A DNA stretch of 50,777 nucleotides from an uncultured Pelagibacteraceae bacterium (lineage in GTDB: Bacteria; Pseudomonadota; Alphaproteobacteria; Pelagibacterales; Pelagibacteraceae), in contig CACGLS010000002.1 in the NCBI GenBank assembly GCA_902573985.1, positions 64,001 to 114,777 of the forward strand. Direction: 5' to 3'. Below, piece after piece: positions 18,035 through 25,500 of this stretch. Each line of letters starts with the position of its first letter. Within the stretch, counting starts at the first letter, position 1. A program made the position numbers and the translations under genes. A model generated the notes under the pieces. It had not been told where the DNA came from, did not search any database, and worked only from the letters and a program-made list of their open reading frames with translations.

Positions 18035-20383
18035 ATGAAAAATTCAAAAGCAGAAACAATTAAAAATCTTGAAAATAAGCTCTTAAATTTTTATGTCCCT
18101 AAAACATATTTTTTCAATTACGTCGATTGGAGAAATAACAGTAAAAGGATATTTAAAGATATCAAAAGAGTCACAAATAAAAACAAAATAGCTATAAGAT
18201 CATCTGCTTACGACGAAGACACAGATAACGAGTCTCAAGCTGGTAAGTACTTAAGTTTTTTAAATGTCAATAAATCAAATAAAAAGGAAGTAAAAGAAAA
18301 AATCGAAAAAGTATTCAAAAGTTATGGATCGAATATAAAAATAAAAAAAGGACAAATATTAATTCAAGAAATGATAAGAAATATTAAGATGAGTGGAGTA
18401 ATAATGACACAAGATTTAGAAAATTCATCCCCTTACTATTGTATAAATTATGATGACATCACTGGCTCTTCTGACACTGTTACATCGGGAAAAGGAGAGT
18501 ATGCAAACAAGAGTCTCTATTTGTTAAGAGGAAAAGAAAAAAGATTAAAATCTAATAGATTTATAAAATTAATAAAAGCGGTTCAAGAATTAGAAAAAAA
18601 ATTGAAGTCAGATAGACTTGATATCGAATTCGTTTTAACAAAAAAAAATAAATTATTTTTACTTCAAGTGAGGCCGCTGTCCAAGAAAAAAAATTTGGAA
18701 AGTAATCATATCAAAAAGATTTCTTTAAAAGTTACAAGCTTAGAAAAAAGTTTAATTGCAGAATTTAAAAAGTCAAATAGTCTTTATGGTTCAAAAAATA
18801 TTTTAGGTCAGATGCCAGATTGGAATCCTGTCGAAATGATCGGATTACACCCTTCAAATTTAGCTTATTCACTTTATGATTATTTAATTACAGATCGATC
18901 GTGGTACGAATCAAGAAAACTGATGGGCTACAAAAAAATTAATAAAACTAAATTGATGTTAAAACTGTGTGGTAAACCTTTTATAGACATTAGAAAAAGC
19001 TTTAATTCTTTTCTACCTGACAAAATTAATAAATTATTAGGTAACAAGATAATAAATTTAGCAATGGATAAATTACGAGAAGAACCAAATCTGCATGATA
19101 AAATAGAATTCGAGATTATACCTAATTGCTTTTCGTTTGATTTTGAAAGAAAATTTAAGAAAATTTATAATAATTTAAATAAAGAAGAACTTAAATTTTT
19201 AAAAAATGAATACAAGAAAATATTTATTAAAAATTTAAATCCAAACGGCAAGGGAAGTTTAGCTTATAATATAAAAAAAATTCAAGAATTACAATCAAGG
19301 CAAAATTTTAATAATAATTACAAGCATATTCATTTTTCAAATATAAAATCTATCTTGGATGATTGTAAATTTAATGGAATAATTCCATTTGGTATTCTAG
19401 CTCGCCATGCTTTTGTTGCAAAAGAAATTTTAAACTCGCTTGTTCGTCTAAAAATATTTAAACCTAGCGATATTGAAATTTTTGAAAAAAATATCAGAAC
19501 TATAACAAGTGAGTTTTTAATTGACCTAAATAATTTGAGGAAAAATAAAATCAAAAGAAAAGTTTTTCTACTTAAATACGGTCATTTAAGACCGGGTACT
19601 TATGATATCAATTCGAAAAGCTATAAAGAAACTTCACTAGATATTTTAATTAATAACAAGATAAAAATTAATCTTGGTTCTATTGATAAAATTAAGTTAA
19701 AATTAAGAAAGCATGAAAGTAAAATTAATAATTTGCTTAGAGTTGAAAAAATTCCTTTAAATTACTCTTCACTTGTTGATTATTTAGCTTTATCCTTATC
19801 AAGTAGAGAGAAAGCAAAATTTGTATTTTCAAAAAATATAAGTTTAGTTATAGATTTAATTAGAAATATATCTAAAAAAAATAAGTTGAAACTGAAGTTT
19901 TTTGACAACCTGAATATTCAAAACTTATTTATCAAAAACTATCTTAAAAAATCTAATAAATTAAAATCAATCAAAAATGAAAAAATTTTTAATATCAATA
20001 GACAAATAAAGCTACCTCAATTAATTTATGATCCTAGTTATATAAATGTGATACCTTTTCAAGTAAATTTTCCAAATTTTATTACTTTGGGAAAAGTTAC
20101 TGCAAAAGCAAATTTTATAAATAGCATGAAAGATAAAAATAAATTAAAGGGATCTATTGTATTAATCGAAAATGCTGACCCCGGTTACGATTGGATTTTT
20201 GGTTTAAATGTAAAAGGTTTAATAACTAAATTCGGAGGAGCTAACTCTCATATGGCTATAAGGTGTGCAGAACTTGGCATGCCTGCTGCAATAGGTTGTG
20301 GTGAGCAATCTTTTAAACATTATATAAAATCTAAAGTAATTGAATTAAATTGTAAAAGTAAAACTATTAAAGTCTTGAGCTAA
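18035..20383 (+). CDS. Probable L-glutamine kinase (PEP-synthase-like), phosphoramidate pathway
   Basis: Predicted to phosphorylate the amide nitrogen of L-glutamine with ATP, as C. jejuni Cj1418 does. The architecture is that of PEP synthase/PPDK proteins: an N-terminal ATP-grasp-like domain (IAIRSSAYDED at about 52-62, the AGKYLSFLNV block, LQVRPL near 210-215), a long middle region without clear motifs, and a C-terminal phosphohistidine domain with KFGGANSHMAIRCAELGMPA. The catalytic histidine is His739 by this start. No PEP/pyruvate TIM-barrel domain follows, so it is not a true PEP synthase. I used the ATG at 18035 (782 residues); a GTG at 18029 is also possible. It heads the four-gene cluster, and the next start is two bases after its stop. 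The function is inferred from domain type plus gene order. Confidence 0.82.
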   Translation: MKNSKAETIKNLENKLLNFYVPKTYFFNYVDWRNNSKRIFKDIKRVTNKNKIAIRSSAYDEDTDNESQAGKYLSFLNVNKSNKKEVKEKIEKVFKSYGSNIKIKKGQILIQEMIRNIKMSGVIMTQDLENSSPYYCINYDDITGSSDTVTSGKGEYANKSLYLLRGKEKRLKSNRFIKLIKAVQELEKKLKSDRLDIEFVLTKKNKLFLLQVRPLSKKKNLESNHIKKISLKVTSLEKSLIAEFKKSNSLYGSKNILGQMPDWNPVEMIGLHPSNLAYSLYDYLITDRSWYESRKLMGYKKINKTKLMLKLCGKPFIDIRKSFNSFLPDKINKLLGNKIINLAMDKLREEPNLHDKIEFEIIPNCFSFDFERKFKKIYNNLNKEELKFLKNEYKKIFIKNLNPNGKGSLAYNIKKIQELQSRQNFNNNYKHIHFSNIKSILDDCKFNGIIPFGILARHAFVAKEILNSLVRLKIFKPSDIEIFEKNIRTITSEFLIDLNNLRKNKIKRKVFLLKYGHLRPGTYDINSKSYKETSLDILINNKIKINLGSIDKIKLKLRKHESKINNLLRVEKIPLNYSSLVDYLALSLSSREKAKFVFSKNISLVIDLIRNISKKNKLKLKFFDNLNIQNLFIKNYLKKSNKLKSIKNEKIFNINRQIKLPQLIYDPSYINVIPFQVNFPNFITLGKVTAKANFINSMKDKNKLKGSIVLIENADPGYDWIFGLNVKGLITKFGGANSHMAIRCAELGMPAAIGCGEQSFKHYIKSKVIELNCKSKTIKVLS

Positions 20384-20385
20384 AT

Positions 20386-20991
20386 ATGAGAATTCTAATT
20401 TCTTTAAGAAATACTGTGATCCAAAATTTAGAGGAGAATAGAGACTCAATTGATAAAAGGTTAATAAAATTGATTATGGAAATTGGTGCTTTGCCAATTT
20501 TAATTCCAAATGACTTTGGAAAATCTAAAAATAAAAAGAAGTTAAATAATTTTATTAAATTAGTAAAACCAAATGGTCTCTTATTATCTGGTGGAGAGAA
20601 CTTAAATAAAAACGATGATAGAGATAATCTTGAAAACATTCTAATTTCATATTTTTTGAAAAAAAATAAACCAATTTTTGGAATTTGTAGAGGAATGCAA
20701 ATAATATCAAAAAATTTTAGATCAAGTTTGAAAAAGACTAAGTTAAGAGTAAGAAAAAAATATAAGATACAAAGTTGCTTTGATAAAACATTTCATCAAG
20801 CAAAATGTTATTTTAAATGGGAAATATCAAAATGTCCTCAAAATTTTAATATCTCATTGTATACTAGAAATGGAACTATTTGGGGTATAAAGCATAAATA
20901 TAAAAAATGCGAAGCATGGATGCTCCATCCCGAGAGAGAATTTAAAAATAGTAAATTTAAAATTCATTTGAAAAATTTTTTCAGTTCATGA
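20386..20991 (+). CDS. Probable gamma-glutamyl-CDP-amidate hydrolase (class I amidotransferase fold)
   Basis: A 201-residue protein of the PuuD/gamma-glutamyl-GABA-hydrolase branch of class I glutamine amidotransferases. The catalytic triad is in place: nucleophile Cys101 in FGICRGMQII, and His181 with Glu183 in WMLHPERE. An oxyanion-type turn, LLLSGGENLN, lies near 66-74. In C. jejuni the matching gene (Cj1417) removes glutamate from L-glutamyl-CDP-amidate, releasing CDP-amidate, and I infer the same job from its place in the cluster. Alone it could be mistaken for a polyamine-degradation hydrolase, but no polyamine genes are nearby. Its stop overlaps the next ATG by four bases (ATGA), so translation is coupled. 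Confidence 0.82.
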   Translation: MRILISLRNTVIQNLEENRDSIDKRLIKLIMEIGALPILIPNDFGKSKNKKKLNNFIKLVKPNGLLLSGGENLNKNDDRDNLENILISYFLKKNKPIFGICRGMQIISKNFRSSLKKTKLRVRKKYKIQSCFDKTFHQAKCYFKWEISKCPQNFNISLYTRNGTIWGIKHKYKKCEAWMLHPEREFKNSKFKIHLKNFFSS

Positions 20992-21695
20992 TTGGAATAA
21001 TTCTTGCAGCTGGAAGAGGATCAAGGATGAAAAATCTGACTAAAAATGTACCTAAAACTTTACTGGAATATAAAGGTTCAAGCTTACTGTCGAATATAAT
21101 TAAAAATTTTAAAAAAGCTGGAATAAAGAAAATATATATAGTAACAGGATATCAAAATCAAAAATTTCGAAAATATAAAATAAAAAAAATTTTTAATCAT
21201 AAATGGAAAAGCAGTAGTATTTTTTTTTCGTTGTATAAAGCCAAAAAATTGTTAAAGCATAACACTTGCATAGTCTCTTATGGAGATATCTTTTACAAAT
21301 ATAGTGCTTTAAAAAAACTAAAATCATCTAAAGGTTCTATTGTTTTACTTTCCTTAAAAAATTGGAAATCCAAGTGGAAAACAAGGTTTAAACGTCCTTT
21401 ATCTGATTTAGAAAGTTTTACTTATGACAATAAAAAGTATCTAATCAAAATTGGTGATAAAGTGAAAAATTATAATCAAATTAAAGGTCAATTTACTGGT
21501 CTGTTTAAATTCAATCCTAACGGATGGGCAAAGGTTGAAAGATTTTTAGATGCTAGAAATAAAAAAACTTTTTTTAAAAAAGATATAACTGGATTCTTGA
21601 AACAATTTATAAAAGAAAAAAATAATCTTGTCAGTGTAGTAAATATTAAATTAGACTGGAATGAAATTGATCATCCAAAAGATTTGAATTTTTAA
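20988..21695 (+). CDS. Probable CTP:phosphoglutamine cytidylyltransferase
   Basis: A 235-residue nucleotidyltransferase of the GT-A fold, close in pattern to LicC-type CTP transferases. It opens with GIILAAGRGSRM and the conserved Lys23 in VPKTLLEY. The metal-binding aspartate is Asp100 in VSYGDIFY, and the C-terminal EIDHPKDL resembles the EIDxxEDL end of choline-phosphate cytidylyltransferases. In C. jejuni the homologous step (Cj1416) joins L-glutamine phosphate to CTP, giving L-glutamyl-CDP-amidate and pyrophosphate. A phosphocholine or sugar-1-phosphate substrate cannot be excluded from sequence; the neighbours are the main argument. It overlaps the hydrolase gene by four bases and precedes the kinase by 16. 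Confidence 0.82.
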   Translation: MIGIILAAGRGSRMKNLTKNVPKTLLEYKGSSLLSNIIKNFKKAGIKKIYIVTGYQNQKFRKYKIKKIFNHKWKSSSIFFSLYKAKKLLKHNTCIVSYGDIFYKYSALKKLKSSKGSIVLLSLKNWKSKWKTRFKRPLSDLESFTYDNKKYLIKIGDKVKNYNQIKGQFTGLFKFNPNGWAKVERFLDARNKKTFFKKDITGFLKQFIKEKNNLVSVVNIKLDWNEIDHPKDLNF

Positions 21696-21711
21696 TCGAT
21701 AAATTTTAGTA

Positions 21712-22272
21712 ATGAAAAAACTAAAAAAAAAATTAATTCCCGGTGTAATTTGGATAACTGGACTTTCAGGTTCAGGCAAGACTACGTTATCGAAAATGTT
21801 CTATAAATATTTGAAAAAAAACTGCTATAATAATGTTAAATGGCTTGATGGAGATAAATTTAGAAAAAAATTAAAAAAATCATTTAAGAACGAATTTTCT
21901 CTTAAATCCAGAATTAATCTTGGAAAAAGATACTCAAAGTATGCAAGTGATTATGAAAAAAAAGGATATCTAGTGGTTGTAAGTGTAATTGCTATGGCAG
22001 AGAAAATTTACAAACTTAATAGAAAATTAATTAAAAACTATCATGAAATTTTTCTAGATGTTCCTTTAAAAGAGCTTAAAAAAAGGGATCCTAAAAAGAT
22101 ATATTATAATTTCAAAATTGGAAAAATTAGAAACGTTACCGGGCTAGATTTAAAGTACGATAAACCTCTCTACCCTGAAAAAATTATAAAATGGAATAAA
22201 AAATTGTCGAGATTTGATGTATTTAAAATAATTAAAAATTATTTTATACATCGCTATATATCTAAAAATTAG
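21712..22272 (+). CDS. Probable CDP-amidate kinase (adenylylsulfate-kinase-like)
   Basis: A 186-residue P-loop kinase that by similarity alone would be called CysC. It has Walker A ITGLSGSGKTTLS (residues 15-27), the DGD motif at 46-48, GKRYSKYASDYEKKGYLVVV, and the CysC-like end LKKRDPKKIYYNFKIGKIRNVTGLDLKYDKP (split by the usual RDPKxxY block). No sulfate adenylyltransferase (cysD/N or sat) is nearby, which argues against sulfate activation. C. jejuni Cj1415, the same fold in the same position, 3'-phosphorylates CDP-amidate to the form thought to be the transfer donor. The stop overlaps the stop of the convergent DUF255 gene by four bases (TTAG). Confidence 0.82.
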   Translation: MKKLKKKLIPGVIWITGLSGSGKTTLSKMFYKYLKKNCYNNVKWLDGDKFRKKLKKSFKNEFSLKSRINLGKRYSKYASDYEKKGYLVVVSVIAMAEKIYKLNRKLIKNYHEIFLDVPLKELKKRDPKKIYYNFKIGKIRNVTGLDLKYDKPLYPEKIIKWNKKLSRFDVFKIIKNYFIHRYISKN

Positions 22273-23993
22273 TTTTTACATCCGTCTTGGTTGCAATTCT
22301 TACCAGTTATGACACTATTATAATAATCTAAAGCCCTAACGGCTGTAATCATATGGCTTTTATAAATATTTAAATATCCGTTGAGACTTCTTGAAAGTTT
22401 CTCTGCCTCACTCATCATGCCTAATCTAATCAAATTAATTAACATAATTGCATTTCCGTTTGGAACAGTATTGTCTCCTATGTCAATAGGTTCAAAGAAA
22501 ATATCGTTACTATTTTTTTGATTTTTTTGGAAAATGCTTTTATTCTCTAAAAAAAAATTAGTTAAAGCTTCTTGAGTCAATTTTTTTGCTAAATCCTTAT
22601 ATTTAAAATTCATTGTTTTATCTGATAAATCATTTATTGCGTTTATCAAAAAAGCATAATCTTCAATAAAAGCGATATTAGTTGAGTAACTATGATGAAT
22701 TTTATTCTTGATATACTTATTTTCAATTTTTAAGAAAAATTCCTCAGCTAATTCTAAGTATCCATTATTTTGTAAAATTTCACTTGCAGAAATTAAAGCG
22801 CTTATCATTAAGCAATTTAAATCTAGTTGCGTTTTGTCATCAAAAAAGGGCTTATTTCTTTTTGATCTAATCTGTAGAAGTTTATTTAAGATCTCTTTAG
22901 TTGGTTTTTGTTTTTCAACAAGAATAATTTTATTTTCCCAGTTACCCTCTGGCGTTATTTCAAAGAATTTTTCAATATTTTCAATATCTTTAATTTCATT
23001 GTAAGAATAAACATAATATTTACCCTCCTCTCCATCGCTATCCGCGTCATAAGCCGAACCAAAAAAACCCTCATTGTTAATGAAGTTTTTTTTTAGAAAT
23101 TCAATTGTTTGTTCCAATTTTTCTTTAAAATAATTATCTGAATTTATTTTACAATATTTAGAAAGTAACAAAACAAATTGAGCATTGTCATAAAGCATTT
23201 TCTCAAAATGTGGAATTATCCAATCTTCGTCTACTGTATATCGAGCTATACCACCTTCAACATGATCATATATTCCTTTTGAACATAATTTTTTTATAAT
23301 AATCTCAACCGGCTTAAGATACTTCGTATTATTGGAAGTATTGTAAAAATAAAGTAAAGTTTCAAATAAATTAAAAGTTGGGAATTTAGGTGCACCTTTA
23401 TGACCTCCTTTAATTGGATCTAATTGACCTAAGGATATTTCAAGAATGGGTTCAAGATCTTGATTTAAAACAGAATTTCTTTTCAGATTTAAACTTTTAA
23501 TAATTAAATCTTTTTGGTTTAATATTTTTTCTCTTTGTTCTTTATAAGCTTGTGAAACTTTTAGTAAAACTTCTTTAAATGATGGTAATCCATGTTTTGA
23601 TTCTTTGGGAAAATAAGTTCCTCCCATAAATGGAACGCCGTTTTCATCCAAAAACATTGTCAAAGGCCACCCTCCTCCAGTTTGATTAAATAATTGAAAC
23701 GAACTTTGAAAAATAAAATCTAAATCAGGTCTTTCTTCCCTATCAACCTTAATATTTACGAAAAGATCATTCATTAAATTTGCTGTTGCGGTATCTTCAA
23801 AACTTTCATGAGCCATAACATGGCACCAATGACAGCTTGCGTATCCAATACTAAGTAAAATAGGTTTTTTATTTTTTTTCGAGAACTCTAAAGTTTCATA
23901 AGACCAAATTTGCCAATTCACCGGATTGTCTTTATGTTGTTTAAGATAAGGACTTAAATCATTAGACAGAACATTTTCATTAATTTTTATCAT
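22269..23993 (-). CDS. DUF255 / YyaL-type thioredoxin-fold protein
   Basis: A 574-residue protein with an N-terminal thioredoxin-like DUF255 domain (SPYLKQHKDNPVNWQIW, then GYASCHWCHVMAHESFED with the CHWC pair, then VDREERPDLDFIFQ) followed by an alpha/alpha-toroid region of glycoside-hydrolase-like type (GGIARYTVDEDWIIPHFEKM, YDADSDGEEGKYYV). The family (human SPATA20, B. subtilis YyaL) is widespread and its biochemical role is not settled. It is somewhat shorter than the usual 600-700 residues. I used the ATG at 23993; the frame also offers a TTG at 23996. The start lies inside the end of the TVP38 gene, so the two are coupled. Confidence 0.9.
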   Translation of the reverse strand: MIKINENVLSNDLSPYLKQHKDNPVNWQIWSYETLEFSKKNKKPILLSIGYASCHWCHVMAHESFEDTATANLMNDLFVNIKVDREERPDLDFIFQSSFQLFNQTGGGWPLTMFLDENGVPFMGGTYFPKESKHGLPSFKEVLLKVSQAYKEQREKILNQKDLIIKSLNLKRNSVLNQDLEPILEISLGQLDPIKGGHKGAPKFPTFNLFETLLYFYNTSNNTKYLKPVEIIIKKLCSKGIYDHVEGGIARYTVDEDWIIPHFEKMLYDNAQFVLLLSKYCKINSDNYFKEKLEQTIEFLKKNFINNEGFFGSAYDADSDGEEGKYYVYSYNEIKDIENIEKFFEITPEGNWENKIILVEKQKPTKEILNKLLQIRSKRNKPFFDDKTQLDLNCLMISALISASEILQNNGYLELAEEFFLKIENKYIKNKIHHSYSTNIAFIEDYAFLINAINDLSDKTMNFKYKDLAKKLTQEALTNFFLENKSIFQKNQKNSNDIFFEPIDIGDNTVPNGNAIMLINLIRLGMMSEAEKLSRSLNGYLNIYKSHMITAVRALDYYNSVITGKNCNQDGCKN

Positions 23994-24702
23994 CAAAAAA
24001 TTTTTTTTTCATTATTAAAGAAATGATCATAAGACAAGCAAACATAAGAATGGGTAAATAAATCTCTGGAGTGAAGATAAAGTCAAGCATATTGAAATTG
24101 TCTGTTTGCTCAACATAAGAATTTAGTCCAGCACCTATCGTATTAAAAATAAAAAAACCAGGTATAAATCCAAAAAAACTTGATAGAAAATAATTCAACT
24201 TACCCATACCAAATAAAATCGGTATTAAGTTTTGCAGTCCAAATGGCACTCCAAGGCCGCCAATGAATCTATATATAAAAAAATAGTAAAATTCGTTTTT
24301 TTTAAATAAAAAAATATATTTATCAAATTTTTGTTGTAGGATCTTTTTGACTAAATCCCTAAAAAAAAAATTTCCTATAGAATACAAAATCAATGCTCCA
24401 ACTGAAATTGAAATTACAGAAATCAAAGTCCCAATCCATTGACCAAATAATATTCCAGAAATTATTAATAAAGGTGCACCAAAACCTAAAAGAGCAACCC
24501 AAATAACTGCAAAAATAAAAAAATAAATTAAGTTTGTAATTATACTCTCACTAACAAAATTGCTTAAGTCTTTCTGAATCTCTTTGTAATATAAAAAATC
24601 ATTTAATTTACTTAATTCTACACTTGTAAAAATAAAATATAAGAAAGTGATAAGTATAATTAAGTAAGAAATGCCCAAAAATATTTTTAAATTTTTACTC
24701 AT
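23980..24702 (-). CDS. TVP38/TMEM64 (SNARE-associated, DedA-like) membrane protein
   Basis: A 240-residue inner-membrane protein with about five to six hydrophobic segments. The family core is visible: GFGAPLLIISGILFGQWIGTLISVI (read in two parts, with the conserved LFG turn), VGALILYSIGNFF, and the later YRFIGGLGVPFGLQN block with Arg and Gly residues of the re-entrant loop. DedA/TVP38 members take part in lipid scrambling or membrane homeostasis; the substrate here is unknown. It is the first gene of a minus-strand pair with the DUF255 protein, overlapping it by 14 bases. The divergent gap to rpmH (50 bases) must hold the promoters for both directions. Confidence 0.88.
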   Translation of the reverse strand: MSKNLKIFLGISYLIILITFLYFIFTSVELSKLNDFLYYKEIQKDLSNFVSESIITNLIYFFIFAVIWVALLGFGAPLLIISGILFGQWIGTLISVISISVGALILYSIGNFFFRDLVKKILQQKFDKYIFLFKKNEFYYFFIYRFIGGLGVPFGLQNLIPILFGMGKLNYFLSSFFGFIPGFFIFNTIGAGLNSYVEQTDNFNMLDFIFTPEIYLPILMFACLMIISLIMKKKFFDDKN

Positions 24703-24752
24703 AATTTACCTGTACAATAGACAACAATTAAAATATATACCTTTTAATATTT

Positions 24753-24887
24753 ATGAAAAGAACATATCAGCCCAGCAATTTAGTTAGAAAAAGAAGACAT
24801 GGATTTAGAGCTAGAATGGCTACTAGAACCGGAAGACAACTCATTGCTAGAAGACGAGCCAAAGGAAGAAAAACTCTTTCAACTTAG
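24753..24887 (+). CDS. rpmH: 50S ribosomal protein L34
   Basis: A 44-residue frame starting [20 protein letters not shown] and ending GRKTLST, the standard bacterial L34 in length and motif. It heads the conserved run rpmH-rnpA-yidD-yidC, with six bases before the rnpA start. The 50-base upstream gap is shared with the divergent TVP38 gene and is A/T-rich, with possible -10-like TATATA near 24733. Confidence 0.98.
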   Translation: MKRTYQPSNLVRKRRHGFRARMATRTGRQLIARRRAKGRKTLST

Positions 24888-24893
24888 ATTTAG

Positions 24894-25244
24894 ATGGTTA
24901 AGCTTGAAAGTTTAAAAAAAAGCAACCAGTTCAGAAAAGCGCTTAAGGAAAAAAAAGTTCATACTGATTACTTTTCTATATTTGCTGCCAAAAATTTTTT
25001 TAAAACTGAACAAAAAGCTAATTTGCTGATTAGTTTTGTTATGAAAAAAAAAATTGGAAATGCTGTCAAAAGAAACAAAATAAGAAGAAAATTAAAAGCA
25101 ATTGTTCAAAAATTACTTAAAAAAAAGGGTGCAATTAATAAAGATTACACTTATATAGTTTTTGGTAAACCTAATGCTTATACTCAAAAACATGATGTTC
25201 TTTTGCCGTTAATGGAGAAAAGCTTTAGTAAATTAAAAAAATAA
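24894..25244 (+). CDS. rnpA: Ribonuclease P protein component
   Basis: RnpA is the small basic subunit that helps the RNase P RNA bind and cut tRNA precursors. The 116-residue protein has the family's RNR motif in KKIGNAVKRNKIRRKLKAI and a typical N-terminal substrate-binding face (LKKSNQFRKALKEKK, FSIFAAKN). It lies six bases after rpmH and one base before yidD, the usual bacterial order. The RNase P RNA gene is not in the window. Confidence 0.96.
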   Translation: MVKLESLKKSNQFRKALKEKKVHTDYFSIFAAKNFFKTEQKANLLISFVMKKKIGNAVKRNKIRRKLKAIVQKLLKKKGAINKDYTYIVFGKPNAYTQKHDVLLPLMEKSFSKLKK

Positions 25245-25245
25245 A

Positions 25246-25500
25246 ATGACAAAAATTCTTATTTTCATAATTAAAATTTATCAATATTTAGTCTCTCCAC
25301 TCTTAGGTAGTAGATGTAGATTTTTACCTACTTGTTCTGAATATTTTATCGAGGCAGTTAAAACTCAAGGTTTAACAATAGGAATTAAATTAGGTGTAAA
25401 AAGAATTTTAAAATGTCATCCATTTAAAAAGCTGGGTGGCAGTCACGGTTTAGATTTCGTTCCAATTCCGAAAGATAAAAAGGAGAGCAATAATGGATAG
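25246..25500 (+). CDS. yidD: Membrane protein insertion efficiency factor YidD
   Basis: An 84-residue protein with the YidD pattern: an N-terminal amphipathic helix (IFIIKIYQYLVSPLLG), SRCRFLPTCSEYFIEA with the conserved cysteines, and LGVKRILKCHPFKKLGG. Family members assist YidC-dependent insertion of inner-membrane proteins. Its 3' end overlaps yidC by eight bases and contains the AAGGAG (25480-25485) that serves as the yidC ribosome-binding site seven bases before the ATG. Confidence 0.96.
   Translation: MTKILIFIIKIYQYLVSPLLGSRCRFLPTCSEYFIEAVKTQGLTIGIKLGVKRILKCHPFKKLGGSHGLDFVPIPKDKKESNNG

Noticed and set aside
18035-20383. True PEP synthase or pyruvate phosphate dikinase
   Set aside because: The nucleotide and phosphohistidine domains are present, but the order ends with the His domain and no PEP/pyruvate barrel follows.
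18035-21695. Phosphonate biosynthesis cluster
   Set aside because: A PEP-related protein beside a cytidylyltransferase recalls phosphonate pathways, but no PEP mutase or phosphonopyruvate decarboxylase is present.
21712-22272. Sulfate activation (cysC) gene
   Set aside because: The fold fits, but there is no sulfate adenylyltransferase nearby and the three upstream partners match the phosphoramidate pathway instead.
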